Positions 44,190-54,191 of a DNA stretch of 64,000 bases are shown here, in pieces. Source of the stretch: Elephas maximus indicus (Eukaryota > Chordata > Mammalia > Proboscidea > Elephantidae); NCBI RefSeq assembly GCF_024166365.1, contig NC_064821.1, positions 47,581,093-47,645,092 on the forward strand, written 5' to 3'. Every line of letters starts with the position of its first letter. Position 1 is the first letter of the stretch. The position numbers and the translations under genes were made by a program. The notes under the pieces are model-generated. The model had not been told where the DNA came from and did not search any database. It saw only the letters and a program-made list of their open reading frames with translations.

Positions 44190-44480
44190 CATTGAGGGCA
44201 GTGTGGTTCAGGGGTGGAATTCTCCGCTTCCATCAGGGGATCCAGGTTCAGTTCCTGGCCGACGTATCTCACGTGCAACTACCATCCGTCTGTCAGTGGA
44301 AGCTTGTGTATTGCTATCGTGATGATTAGGAAGAATGGCCTGGCAAACCACTTTTGAAAACCAGCCAATGAAAACCTTATGTGTCCTCAGGAAGGCCTGT
44401 CCCCTCCATTCATGAGAGTTCTAGGACTGAGATCTTTAGGAAACCAGGAAATAAGAATCGACTCAACGGCGAAGGGTTTG
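44190..44480 (+). mobile_element. tRNA-Gly-headed RTE SINE, diverged
   Basis: The head 'gggcagtgtggttcaggggt' with B-box-like 'ggttcagttcctgg' is followed by the 'cgtctgtcagtggaagcttg' block. It ends 'cgactcaacggcgaagggtt'. Confidence 0.85.
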
Positions 44481-44690
44481 GTTTTCTTTTTGGTGTTAAA
44501 TGGTTTACCCTTTTCTAAATAATGACAGTCACATTAACCTTAATTTATTTTATCTCATCAACTTCACTACTTTTGGAATATGTAGTAATTTACATACATG
44601 TTGTAAAAGATCAGAGGGAAAACATTTTGTCTACGTAGGAGAAAAACATGTTTATCACAATTTTAGAAGCCCTCATTTTGTATGTTAGTA

Positions 44691-45177
44691 CAGGCAGTTC
44701 CTGGGTTACTAACGCCCAACTGACGGACAATACGTACTTGCCCTTTCATGTTACGTAAATTTGCCCTCACTTTGAAAAGATGGAACCAACAACACATTCT
44801 TTGATGGAACTCGCAACAAATTCTTCATCACAATCACCTTAACAAGCTGCATATTCAGCTTTTAAATCATTGAAAGAGCTTCGAGCCTTTTCTTGCACTA
44901 AACCAAAACCAAAGCTGTTGCCCCTGATGGATTCCAACTCACGGCGACCCTATAGGACAGAGTAGAGCTGCCTCATAGGGTTTCCAAGGAGTGGCTGGTA
45001 GATTCGAACTGCCAACCTTTTGGTTAGCCGCCGTAGCTCCTAACCGCTATGCCACCAGGGCTCGTATTGCACTAAAGCAAGGCTAAATAAGAACTGTATG
45101 CACCTATTCCAACTTACCTACAAATTCTTAAAAACACACTCAGGAACTGATCTCGGTGGTAACCCGAGGACTGCCTG
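44691..45177. mobile_element. Tc1/mariner-like MITE, TA-flanked, with an AfroSINE inside
   Basis: The left end caggcagttcctgggttac and the reverse of the right end caggcagtcctcgggttac form terminal inverted repeats of at least 19 bp with three differences. A TA dinucleotide lies on both sides (44689-44690 and 45178-45179). Without the SINE it would be about 315 bp, with no coding capacity. Confidence 0.8.
44903..45066 (-). mobile_element. AfroSINE nested in the MITE
   Basis: Complete reverse AfroSINE. A perfect 10-bp TSD, ttgcactaaa, is at 44893-44902 and 45067-45076. The DNA transposon is therefore the older insertion. Confidence 0.95.
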
Positions 45178-45439
45178 TAATTTAATGTTGCTTTAAATGA
45201 ATCTTCTCTATGCCCTAGATCTGGTTTGGATTTCTTTTCAAAATTGGATTTTGGATATAATAAAGCTAAGTTTATTTTAAAATATTCTACAGTTAGATGA
45301 AGATGGGTGTTTCTATATAATTTCATCTGATCTGTAAGATTTTATTATCTGATAAATAATTGGGGAAAGTAGCATCTCATGTATCAACACAGCATGGAAC
45401 CATTTGACAAACTCTCTCTAGACCTCTTTGTCTCCCCAG

Positions 45440-45481
45440 TATCCCCAAGAATATCCATTTCCGGAGTCTGGAGACAAACAG
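45440..45481 (+). CDS. Candidate 42-nt internal (cassette) exon
   Basis: A strong acceptor (ctctttgtctccccag, ending at 45439) and a strong donor (cag followed by gtgagag, from 45482) frame 42 nt. The exon length is a multiple of three and frame 0 is open: YPQEYPFPESGDKQ. Being 5.6 kb downstream of the CpG island on the same strand is consistent with one gene, but linkage is inferred. It lies outside any recognised repeat. The protein is not recognised. Confidence 0.35.
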
Positions 45482-46012
45482 GTGAGAGACTTTTCCTGAC
45501 TGTAGGGACTTACCAGTTTAAAACAACACAAATGTGAAACCTTTTCTTCCTTGGAGATTTTTCTTCCCATTTGCTGGTGATTCACCACCTGGGCTGTCAC
45601 TGGCTGTGCTCCTTGGCAGTCATTTGCTGATACTAGCCCAGCCTTTATTCCTGATCCTGGGTAGGAGACAAGGTGAAAGTGCGAGGAGGAAGTGGCTCAA
45701 AGCTCCCTAGGGATGGGGGCGGGGAGGAGCCAGAGTGGTAAGCCAGGCGGGGTCATCACCCTCACGCCACCCTTACATGCGTCTTCCTCATCGTCATCAC
45801 CATTCTTACTACTGTAACTTCCATTAAGTGTCCACACACGGCGTGTGCAGAACGGAAGCAGGTGCTTCACGTGCGTCAACCCACAGCCACAGAGGGTCAT
45901 AATCCCTCCTGGGGTTCCATTCCTCTCCAAGACGACATTGCGGGCACCAGCGAGGGGTGTGCTTAGGTGTGTTTCCTGCCTGAGAAGAGCAGCAAATGCA
46001 AGCTGGCCGCTG
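45482..46012. other. Single-copy sequence with a CpG-containing MIR-like patch
   Basis: 45790-45930 reads as a diverged MIR ('ccattaagtgtccacacacg'). A GC box-like gggggcgggg occurs at 45715-45724. No further exon identified. Confidence 0.4.
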
Positions 46013-46020
46013 GGTCCAAA

Positions 46021-46232
46021 CAGACCCCCAAAAAAACAGTTACCGTCAGTTGATTCCAACTCATGCGACCCCAAGTGTGCAGAGTAGAACTGTGCTCTAT
46101 GAGGTTTTCAAGGCTATGGTATCTCAAAAGCAGATTGCCAGGCATTTCTTCCCAGGTGCCTCTAGGTGGGTTCGAGCCACCAATCTCTTAGTAGTTCAGC
46201 GCTTAACCATTTGTGCCGCCCACAGACTCCTA
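46021..46232 (-). mobile_element. AfroSINE variant (RTE 5'-derived middle)
   Basis: Reverse copy. An 8-bp TSD, ggtccaaa, is at 46013-46020 and 46233-46240. Confidence 0.9.
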
Positions 46233-46299
46233 GGTCCAAAGAGAAGACCTGCCAAATCAGGCCACTCTATGTTTTGGCTTCTCAGAGAAGATGAAGCAT

Positions 46300-46510
46300 T
46301 GTTAAAAATAACATGTTCATTCACTCAACAGATATTGGAGCCCCTGTAATAAACAGGCATTGTGCTATTGCTGGGGTCATGGGTGAACCAGACACACCCC
46401 CTGCCCTCGGTTTAATGGCTCATGGAAACGAACAAGCCCTACAATCTAGTATGAATGGAGGAAATAAGCATTCTAAGACACTGCTCATTCTAAGCCCAGG
46501 ACAAGATCAA
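46300..46510 (+). repeat. L2 3' end
   Basis: 'cattcactcaacagatattg' and 'ccctgccctcggtttaatgg' in sense order are L2 3' end hallmarks. Confidence 0.65.
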
Positions 46511-47079
46511 AGACAGCACAGACTGTGGCAAACAGAAGAAAGAAGGAAGATGAGTCTTCTGCGAGACTCAGGACCTCACATGCTCCAGTGTTAGGGGGGT
46601 CAGAAACAGAGCCCTGGGGGGAGGGCCCTGTAAAGGAAAGAGAACAGAGTCCCAGTGAGGAGCACACGTTCTGGAGAAGCAGGTCAAGGACGCTGTCCCT
46701 GGGAGAAAGGGATGAGTCACAGGCTGGGCACTCCCTGCCTGGAAGGGCAGGGCCAAGGGCTGTAACATAGCCATGGGAAATATGTTGTCTCCCTGGGTGT
46801 TACGTGGCCAGCCAACCTGACGCTGTCCACCCAGTGGCCACCGGTCCAGGAGGCACCATTCAGAGCCTGTGGAATCCTGGGCTCCACATTGAAGGGCCCA
46901 AAACAGGGAGACAGACTTTATGCTGTTCTCATAGCATACTGTAGGCCACCTGGGGACATTGGGAAAAATCCATCCTGTTTCAGGTAGAGCTCCTCAAATG
47001 TGCAGAATGCAGAGCAGAGGAGGGAGACGGTATCCACAGGCATCCGCTGGAAGCCTCCATCCACCAAAATCTGATGGCA
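46511..47079. other. Single-copy sequence
   Basis: GC-moderate, no gene or repeat recognised. Confidence 0.45.
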
Positions 47080-47600
47080 GCATTTATTCCTTCACCCACC
47101 AGTATGCACTGAGCATCACCCATGTCCCAGGCACTGTGATAGGTGCCAGGGACCCAGTAGTGAACAGGCTAGACCTGGTCCCTGTCCTCCTGGAGCTGAC
47201 ATTTGAGTGGCAGGAAGCAAGCAAAAACCAAAACCAAGCATGTAAACAGATTAATTGCAAGTTGACTTAAGTGCTATGAAGAAACAAGGGGCTAATATGG
47301 AGAATATCTGAGGGGAATGTACAGAGGAAGGGGTAATCAGAGGAAGCCTTCTGGAGGATGTGAAATTTACCCTGAGACCTAAAGGAAGAGAAGAAGGTAG
47401 CTAAGCTTGGGGGTGGGGGGAGGGGGGTGGTTAGGGGAGAGACAGCAGGTGCAAAGGCCTTGAGGCAGGGAAGAGATGGGCATATTTAAGGAATGGAAAG
47501 AGTAGGATGAGGTGGTATGGAATGAGATCCAGGGCTTTCGGAGTTTTCAGCAAGGAGGTCACCTGATCTGCTTTATGTTTTAAGAAGGCCATTTTCTCTG
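47080..47600 (+). repeat. L2 3' region
   Basis: 'gtcccaggcactgtgatagg' through 'gcaggtgcaaaggccttgag' to 'gtcacctgatctgctttatg' is the usual L2 3' order. A G-rich run at 47409-47436 could form a quadruplex. Confidence 0.7.
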
Positions 47601-47763
47601 CTACGGAGACTAGATTGTGGGGGGTTCTAAGAAATTCTTGACTTGCCTTGTTAGTGATTCTATCTCTCAGAGGAACTACTCCCAGGGAATGGCCACCATA
47701 TGGGGAAGCTGTTAGCCAAGAGAAATGATAGAAACCTGAAAATAAGCAAGTATATCATCTTAC

Positions 47764-47914
47764 CAGTACCAGTTACCATCGAGTTGATTCCAACTCGTGG
47801 TGACCCCATGCATGTCAGAGTAGGCCTGTGCTGCATAGGGTTTTCAGTGACTGATTTTTCAGATGTGGATCATTGGGCCTTTCTTCCGAGCTGCCTCTGG
47901 GTTGGCTTGAACCC
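47764..47914 (-). mobile_element. AfroSINE variant cut by an LTR element
   Basis: Reverse variant SINE that stops at 'gttggcttgaaccc', where the MaLR-type LTR begins. Its remaining head was not found on the other side of the LTR element. Confidence 0.85.
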
Positions 47915-49225
47915 GGTCTTAGTTTTCTCGTGCTGCTACAACAGAAATACCGCAAATAGATGGCTTTAACAAACCGAAGTTTATTCTCTCACAGTTTAGG
48001 AGGTTAGAAGTCTGAATTCAGGGTGCCAGCTCAAAGGGAAAGCTGTCTCTCTCTGTTGACTCTGGAGGAAGATCCTTGTCATCAATCGTCCCCTGGTCTA
48101 GGAGCCTCTCAGTGCAGGGACCCCTGGTCCGAAGGATGCGCTCTGTTCTTGGCACTACTTTCTTGGTGGTATGAGGTCCCTCAGCTTTGGGCAGTCCCAT
48201 TATCCTAGTCCATCTGAATGGTGATCCTGCCCCCTTGGCCCCGGCAGGCCCTGTTCTTCTGTACCTTGGGTATGGCAGTCCTGTCCCTTCAGCTTTGGGC
48301 AGTGGATCTGGCCCCATCCCTCTGGCATGCATGAAAGGCAGCCCCACACTCTGGTCCTGAGTTGGTGAAGATCTGACTCTTTGAAATCTAGGAGCCTGTG
48401 GCCTCACCCTTTGAAACCCCAGAGGCCACGGCCCCACCCTTTGAGACCTCATGACTCTACTCTTAGAGACCCCAGAGGTCATGGAACTACCCATTGAGAC
48501 TGAAGCAGCTCTGTTTCCTGTGTTCCATGTCTTTTCAGCTTCTGCTTCCTGGTTCCTTTGCCTCTCAGCCCCTTGCTGCTGGGGCAAGTGTTCCAAAGCT
48601 CTTTAGCTCTACTGATAAATGCCTGGAGGTGCCCCCACTCCACCAGGAAGCCTCCTGCACAAAGGCACTCTACTCTCTTCCTCCATGGGTCAGCTCCAGC
48701 GCTGTCTCGCAATGGTCTCCTAGTTCTGCCACTGCCATTTCTCTGCTGCTGCTTTTTGCCGTCTGTGCCATCTCCAGTGTAACAGCTGTCCTCACTTCCT
48801 TCTGAGTCCTCATCAGAATTGTCTTTGGTGCCCATAACTCCACCAACAGTCTCTTCAAGGCAATCTAGAATTTTACTGTTAGGCACTTTAAAACTCTTCC
48901 AGCCTCTACCCATTCAGTTTCAAAACTGCTTCCACACTTCAGGTATCTATTAGAGCAGCACCCCACTCTCAGTACCAAACTCTATCATAGTTACCTAGCG
49001 CTGCTATAACAGAAACACCACAAGTGAATGGCTTCAACAAAGAGAAATTTATTCTCTCACAGTTTAGTAGGCTAGAAGTCCAAATTCAGGGTACCAGCTC
49101 CAGGGGAAGACTTTCTCAGCTCTGGGGGAAGGTCCTTGTCATTGATCTTCCCCTGGTTTAGGAACTCAGCACAGGGACCCCGAGTCCAAAGGACATGTTC
49201 CCTTCTGGTTCTTGCTTAGTGGTAA
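47915..49225 (-). mobile_element. MaLR-type LTR element, rearranged, with internal sequence
   Basis: Minus-oriented. The left LTR part (47915-48180) lacks its U3 side and joins straight to internal sequence (about 48181-48982). The right LTR part begins at 48983 and is recognisable to about 49225. The internal start (reverse of 48960-48982) reads 'gtttggtactgagagtgggg', the known start of MaLR internal regions. The internal sequence matches that at 54.2-55.2 kb. Confidence 0.82.
48018..48913 (-). pseudogene. MaLR internal open stretches, non-viral-protein-like
   Basis: Two overlapping minus-strand frames stay open (192 and 144 codons). The first contains short repeats of the type RVxPxAPxFQRVR, reflecting a ~33-bp tandem repeat at 48370-48490. 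No capsid, protease, polymerase or envelope motif is visible. MaLR elements are non-autonomous, so a functional protein is not expected. Confidence 0.55.
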
Positions 49226-49437
49226 TGAGATCCCTCTAAGAAGTTGGGGGACACCGACCTAAGGGCATCACAGACCTCTTATTGCTCAATCTCGGGTGAC
49301 ATCCTCCTCCCTGGTAGCCAGGACCTGGACCTGAGACCTGGGCTTAGCTAATTGGATGCTGCTGCCTGACATCTGTGGAAGCAGGGCTGCTAGACAGTAT
49401 CCTTGGCAAAGCCAGCGGAGATTGCGCAGGTAGCTGC

Positions 49438-49612
49438 ATTGTTGTGTGCCATCAAGTCAATTCTGACTCATAGCAACACCATAGGCTATAGTTTTTATGG
49501 AAGCCGATCACCAGGTCTTTTCTTTTGCAGAGCCGCTGGTGGGTTTAAACTATAAACTATCAATCTTTCAGTTAGCAGCCCAGTGCTTAACCATTATGCC
49601 ACCAGGACTCCT
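49438..49612 (-). mobile_element. AfroSINE
   Basis: Reverse AfroSINE variant from 'ttgttgtgtgccatcaagtc' to 'gccaccaggactcc'. It is next to an oppositely oriented SINE fragment. Confidence 0.88.
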
Positions 49613-49616
49613 TCCT

Positions 49617-49695
49617 GTAAAGATTACAGCCTAGAAAACCCTATGGGGCAGTTCTACTCTGTCACATGGGGTTGTTATGAATCAATCTGATGACA
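49617..49695 (+). mobile_element. AfroSINE 3' fragment
   Basis: 'aagattacagcctagaaaac' to 'gacatctaaaag': the 3' half of an AfroSINE facing away from its neighbour. Confidence 0.85.
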
Positions 49696-49709
49696 TCTAA
49701 AAGAAAAAA

Positions 49710-49905
49710 ATACGATGGTGAAAATGGTTACCACACTCAGCTGCTAACCAGAAGGTTGGTGGTTTGAGTCTACCCAGAGGTGCCTCAGAAGAAAGGCCTG
49801 GCAATCTAATTCTAAAAAATCAGCCGTTGAAAATCCTATGGAGCACAGTTCTACTCTGACACACATGAGGTTGCCAAAAGTCGAGGGCAACTGGTTTGTC
49901 TTGTT
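49710..49905 (+). mobile_element. AfroSINE variant (RTE 5'-derived middle)
   Basis: Plus-oriented variant from 'gtgaaaatggttaccacact' to 'ggcaactggtttgtcttg'. Confidence 0.88.
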
Positions 49906-50190
49906 TTTACAGCGTATGTGTGCAGTGTCTATCTAGTTCCAGCTGTTTTTAAAGCCTGACTCCAAGCCTTCCTAGTGGTTGCTGCCTCTCTCAATATCTT
50001 TCCAATAGATTGCCTTTCCATTTATAATAGCCAGAGTTGGTTTCACCCTTTGTAACTAAGAATCATGAATGGTCCCTTGCCCTTGAAGGGTTAATACTCC
50101 AGGCAGTTGAAAGTTGATTAGAAGTCTGGAGACATTGCAGCAGGGTTGAGGAATGGAAAATGCGTTCTTTTATCTGGTCCTAGGGTGCTT

Positions 50191-51245
50191 GATGGAGTCT
50201 TTAGGTGGCACAATGGGTTAAGCATTTGGCTACTAACTGAGAAGTTGGCAGCTCGAATCCACCCAGAGGCACTTTGGAAGAAAGCCCTGGCCATCTAAAC
50301 AAATAATTTCTTTTATAAGGATCAGCACAAAGCTGGTCGCTATGAGGCGGAGGTTAAAGATGTCCCAAATGTCCAACTTTTCCAAGCTGCTGTACCACTC
50401 CGTCATCTGTATCTGTAACATCAACTGCTCCCTCCCCTCTCAGTGCTCTCCCTCCTGTCTTTGATTCCCTAATTTGCTGCAAAGCCTCACAGAACTCAAA
50501 CTGTATAAAGGAAATGGCTCACGAGGTCGTGGAAACTGGCAAGTCCCAAATTCGTAGGTTGGGCATAGGCCTCTCGCAACCAACGTGGCTGCAGGAGCTG
50601 ACAAACCCAAACTGGCAGGCAGCTCAGACCACAGGCAGCTGGCTCACAAGGCTGTGAAAGGTGCCGAATCAGGTCACACGATAGGCCGCTGGCCCAATAC
50701 ACTGTGAAGGCTGGCGAATCTCTGAATCAGCAGGTAAGACAGCAGGCCTCTGGGGAAGGTCAGTAGATCAGGAAGCAGACACGGGATCCAGACAGAAAGA
50801 GAGCCTTGCCAGGAGACACACATTTATCTTAGATGCAGGCCACACCCCAGGGAAGGGTATAACTTTAGTGAGGTTGGGGGTTGAGTCACTCCCTCCTGCA
50901 AGGCTACGACCCAAGACACACCTTATACCAGTCTTGCCTCATCAACTTGTAGAGGTCAGGATCCACAGCACATAAAATGGAGAACAACCACACAATGAAC
51001 AACCATGGCCCAGCCAAGTCAACCCAGCCACCACAGTTTCCATATACCTTACTTGCATAGTCCCATTCAATCATTGTGTGTGAGTCACAAAGACCATGGC
51101 TAGACGGGCCTTATTAAGTAATTCATTGCACCGCACGATCTACTTCTGAAAGATCATAGCCATTGAAAACATGGAGCACAGTTATACTCTGGAGCACATT
51201 GGGTTGCCATGGGTCGGAATCCACTCAACAACTGGTTGGTTGGTT
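50191..51245 (+). mobile_element. AfroSINE variant split by an LTR
   Basis: The head is at 50191-50297 and the tail at about 51130-51245. The perfect 10-bp TSD tagggtgctt at 50181-50190 and 51246-51255 shows that all sequence between belongs to the SINE plus its later insert. Confidence 0.9.
50298..51129 (-). mobile_element. LTR, ERVL/MaLR type (second family), antisense
   Basis: Reverse complement shares 'gtgagccatttcctttatac', 'tggggtgtggcctgcatcta' and 'gggccatggttgttc'-like blocks with the LTRs at 11.0 kb and with family 1. Both ends are less certain because the sequence at 50298-50460 is unlike the LTR. Confidence 0.68.
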
Positions 51246-51255
51246 TAGGGTGCTT

Positions 51256-51945
51256 CATTGGCAGGGGGAGAGAGCAAGCAAGACCTGGAGCTGAGAAAGT
51301 AGCTGATGGAGGGGGATCTGCAGTGCGGGGGACCTGGGCTGTACTCTAAGCAAGGAGAGCTGTCGGTTTCTAAGATGAGAATGATGTGACATGATCCAAG
51401 AGTGAAGTATGGGGTGGACACAGTGGAAGTGATAATAGATTGTCCTGAGAAGTGAGCTGGGGCAGTGGGAGGAGATCATGTAGGAACAACTCAGGAGTAG
51501 AAGGGGCAGGTCGGGGACTTGGTGGAGCCAGTTGGGAGAAGGAGGAAGAGGAGGAAGGAGCTAAGAGGGAGAAGATGACAAGGGCTTTGAGTCATAACCT
51601 CCAGCTTTTGCCTTCACTACAGATAAAAATGATTGAATTCAAGGCTTCAAGGAAATGGAAAGCAGTTCTCCAGAGACCCTGGGCTTCCAGCTGTCTCAGC
51701 AGCAGTCTTACTGGTTTGCAGGGAAGGGACAGGGGGTGGTCCCAGGGCTTGCTGAGTAAACACTGTGCTTCCCCACCAATGTGCATGTAAAAGCTTTATA
51801 CTTCACAGGAGTAGCTTGAAGAACCTTGGTTCTGTGAGTATATGCTGCTGTGGGAGCTGAGAGGTTTGGCTGGGGACTGTTGAGGATTTACTGGGGCCGG
51901 TCATAAATCCTCTTCCCCCACTGAGTTTATGACAATAATGGTGAT
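51256..51945. other. Single-copy sequence
   Basis: Purine-rich parts (for example 51536-51570) but no repeat or gene recognised. Confidence 0.45.
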
Positions 51946-52045
51946 GATGAAATTTAACATTTCAAGAGCTTCCTTGAAATGTTCCAGACGCTTCTAAGTG
52001 CTTGACACGTTTTAACTTATATTTAATAATCACAGCTTTAGGAGT
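51946..52045 (+). repeat. MIR fragment
   Basis: 'gacgcttctaagtgcttgac' and 'taatcacag' from the left part of MIR. Confidence 0.65.
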
Positions 52046-52046
52046 G

Positions 52047-52345
52047 TTGTTGTTGTTAGATGCCCTCCAGTCAGCTCTGACTCATGGAGACCTTTTGTAT
52101 AACAACATGAAACATTGTCTGGTCCTGTACCATCTTCATAATCATTGGTATGTTTGAGTCCATTAGTGGCTATAGTGTCAATCCATCTCATTGAGGGTTT
52201 CCCTCATTTTCGCTGACCCTCTGTTTTACCAACCATGATCTTCTTTTCTAGGGACTGGTCTTTCCTGATGCCATGTTTGAAGCAAGTGAGCTGAAGTCTT
52301 GCCATCCTCGCTTCTAAGGAGCATTCTGGCTGTCCTTCTTCTGCT
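52047..52345 (-). mobile_element. RTE 3' end, antisense
   Basis: From 'gttgttgttgttagatgccc' to 'gcattctggctgtccttctt', about 300 bp of RTE 3' end. Confidence 0.9.
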
Positions 52346-52885
52346 CCAGGAAACGGGTACTCTTGTTATCCCCATATTCCAGGGCAATCGAGAGAGAAGT
52401 GCAGGAGTCGACAGGTGGAAGCCAGTGTCCCCTTCGTTACTGAACCGTGGGGACTTTGGAGAACATGGCTTAGGCTTGCTCGGTTTGCTGGCCAGTGGAC
52501 TTGCTATTTCTCCACTAAATTAACAAGACATACCCAGTGAAGGTCGCTGGTGGCTCTTTACAAAGGCCAGGCCTCATCACCCACGGACTTCTGTCCCTGT
52601 CACAGTCTAAGCCCCAGGGAGCAGGGCAGAGCCAACATGGAGAGAGGGAGGGGGCACTGAGCCCTGCCTAGCCCCTTCTCCCAAATGCATCCACCAGGGA
52701 AGCTGCTCCCTCTCAGGGGAGGACTGAGTGAGGGGCAGAGAGAGGCCCCCAGAGTCCCTCCATCACAGGACCCCACATAGAGAATCTTCCCCAACCTGGA
52801 CCAAGAAAAGGCTGACATGCTCACTGGGAGGTTAGTAGTGGTTTTTTCTGACACGGAGAACACAGTGTTGCTAGAAGGAAGGGTT
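52346..52885. other. Single-copy sequence
   Basis: No repeat recognised. A minus-strand frame at 52600-52890 follows an acceptor-like pyrimidine tract but ends without a donor, so no exon is called. Confidence 0.4.
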
Positions 52886-53010
52886 GTCATTGTTAGCTGC
52901 CATCAAGTAGGCCCCTGACTCATGGCAACCCCATGTGTTACAAAGTAGAACTAACTGCTCCATGGGGTTTTCTTGGATGCAGTCTTTATGGAAGCAGTTC
53001 TCCAGTCCTT
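52886..53010 (-). mobile_element. AfroSINE variant fragment ending in a CTT repeat
   Basis: 'ttgtcattgttagctgccat' through 'gaagcagttctccagtcctt'. The rest of the SINE is replaced by the simple repeat. Confidence 0.85.
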
Positions 53011-53067
53011 TCTTCTTCTTCTTCCTCTTCCTCTTCTTTCTTCTTCTTCTTCCTTCTTCTTCTCTTT
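53009..53067. repeat. (CTT)n polypyrimidine microsatellite
   Basis: An unbroken run of C and T of nearly 60 bases, mostly CTT units. Such mirror-like tracts can form triplex DNA. Confidence 0.9.
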
Positions 53068-53675
53068 GAACGTACGAGTTGATGGATTTTTTTAAGAGAG
53101 CACACGTGTTTAACCAGCAGTCAGATAAAGAAACAGAACAGTATCTGCACACAGAAGCCTCTGTGTACCCAGTCTTAGTCACCACTGCCCTCTCCCCCAA
53201 AGGTTTCCAATCTCCTGGCTTTTTTATCACCATAGATTAATTTTGCCTGTTTTGAATTTTATATCAATTAAATCACAGAGAATATATTCTTTTGCATCTG
53301 GCTTCTTTTTTCAACATTATGTTTGTGGGATTGATCCACACTGTTACATGTAGCATTTGTCCATTCACGTTCATTTCTAGACAGAATTGTGGAATGAATG
53401 AATTGTATGGGTACACCACAGTTTATTTTATGCAGTCTCCTGTGGGTGGACATTTGGGTTGTTCCCAGCTTTTGACTATTAAGAATAGCGCCCCTAAGAA
53501 CATCTTCTGGTGCTAAGATGTAAATATTTCTGTTGGATAAATGCCTGGGAGCAGAATTGCTGGATCATAGGTTATGAGTATATTAGGTGTATGGCAGTAG
53601 TAGATACTGTTAAACATTTTTTTCTAAAGTAATTGTATCAAATTAAATTTCCACAAATGTATGAGTTTCAGTTGC

Positions 53676-54191
53676 TGTCTTATTTATCTAGTACTGCTAT
53701 AGCAGAAATACCATCAGTGGATGGCTTTAACAAAGAGAAGTTTATTCTCTCAGAGTCCAGTAGGCTAGAAGTCCGAATTCAGGGCACTGGCTCCAGGGAA
53801 GGCTTTCTTTCTCTGTGAGCTCTGGAGGAAGGTCCTTGTGATACAGTCTTCCCATGGTCTAGGAGCATCTCAGTGCAGAAACCTCAGGTCCAAAGGATGT
53901 GCTCTGCTCCCGGCACTGTTTTCTTGGTGGTATGAGGTCCCTGCTCTCTGCTAGCTTCCCTCTCCTTTTATCTCTTGAGAGATAAAAGGTGGTACAAACC
54001 ATACCCCAGGGAAACTCCCTTTACATTGGATCAGGGATATGACCTGGTAAGGGTGTTACAATCCCACCTTAATCCTCTTTAACATAAAATTGCAATCACA
54101 AAATGGAGGACAGCCACACAATACTGGGAATCATGACCTAACCAAGTTAATACACACATTTTGGGGGGGGGACATAATTCAATCTATGATA
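53676..54191 (-). repeat. 3' LTR of the MaLR-type element
   Basis: Closely matches the LTR at 55239-55750 throughout. It contains a 26-bp palindrome at 53964-53989 with 12-bp perfect arms. The U3 edge reads TATCATAG instead of TGTCATGG. Confidence 0.9.

Noticed and set aside
48018-48596. 192-codon minus-strand frame as a viral gene
   Set aside because: It lies in MaLR internal and LTR sequence, is built from short repeats and has no capsid, protease, polymerase or envelope motif.
52600-52890. Minus-strand exon after an acceptor-like tract
   Set aside because: No donor site and no recognisable protein; the frame runs into unrelated sequence.
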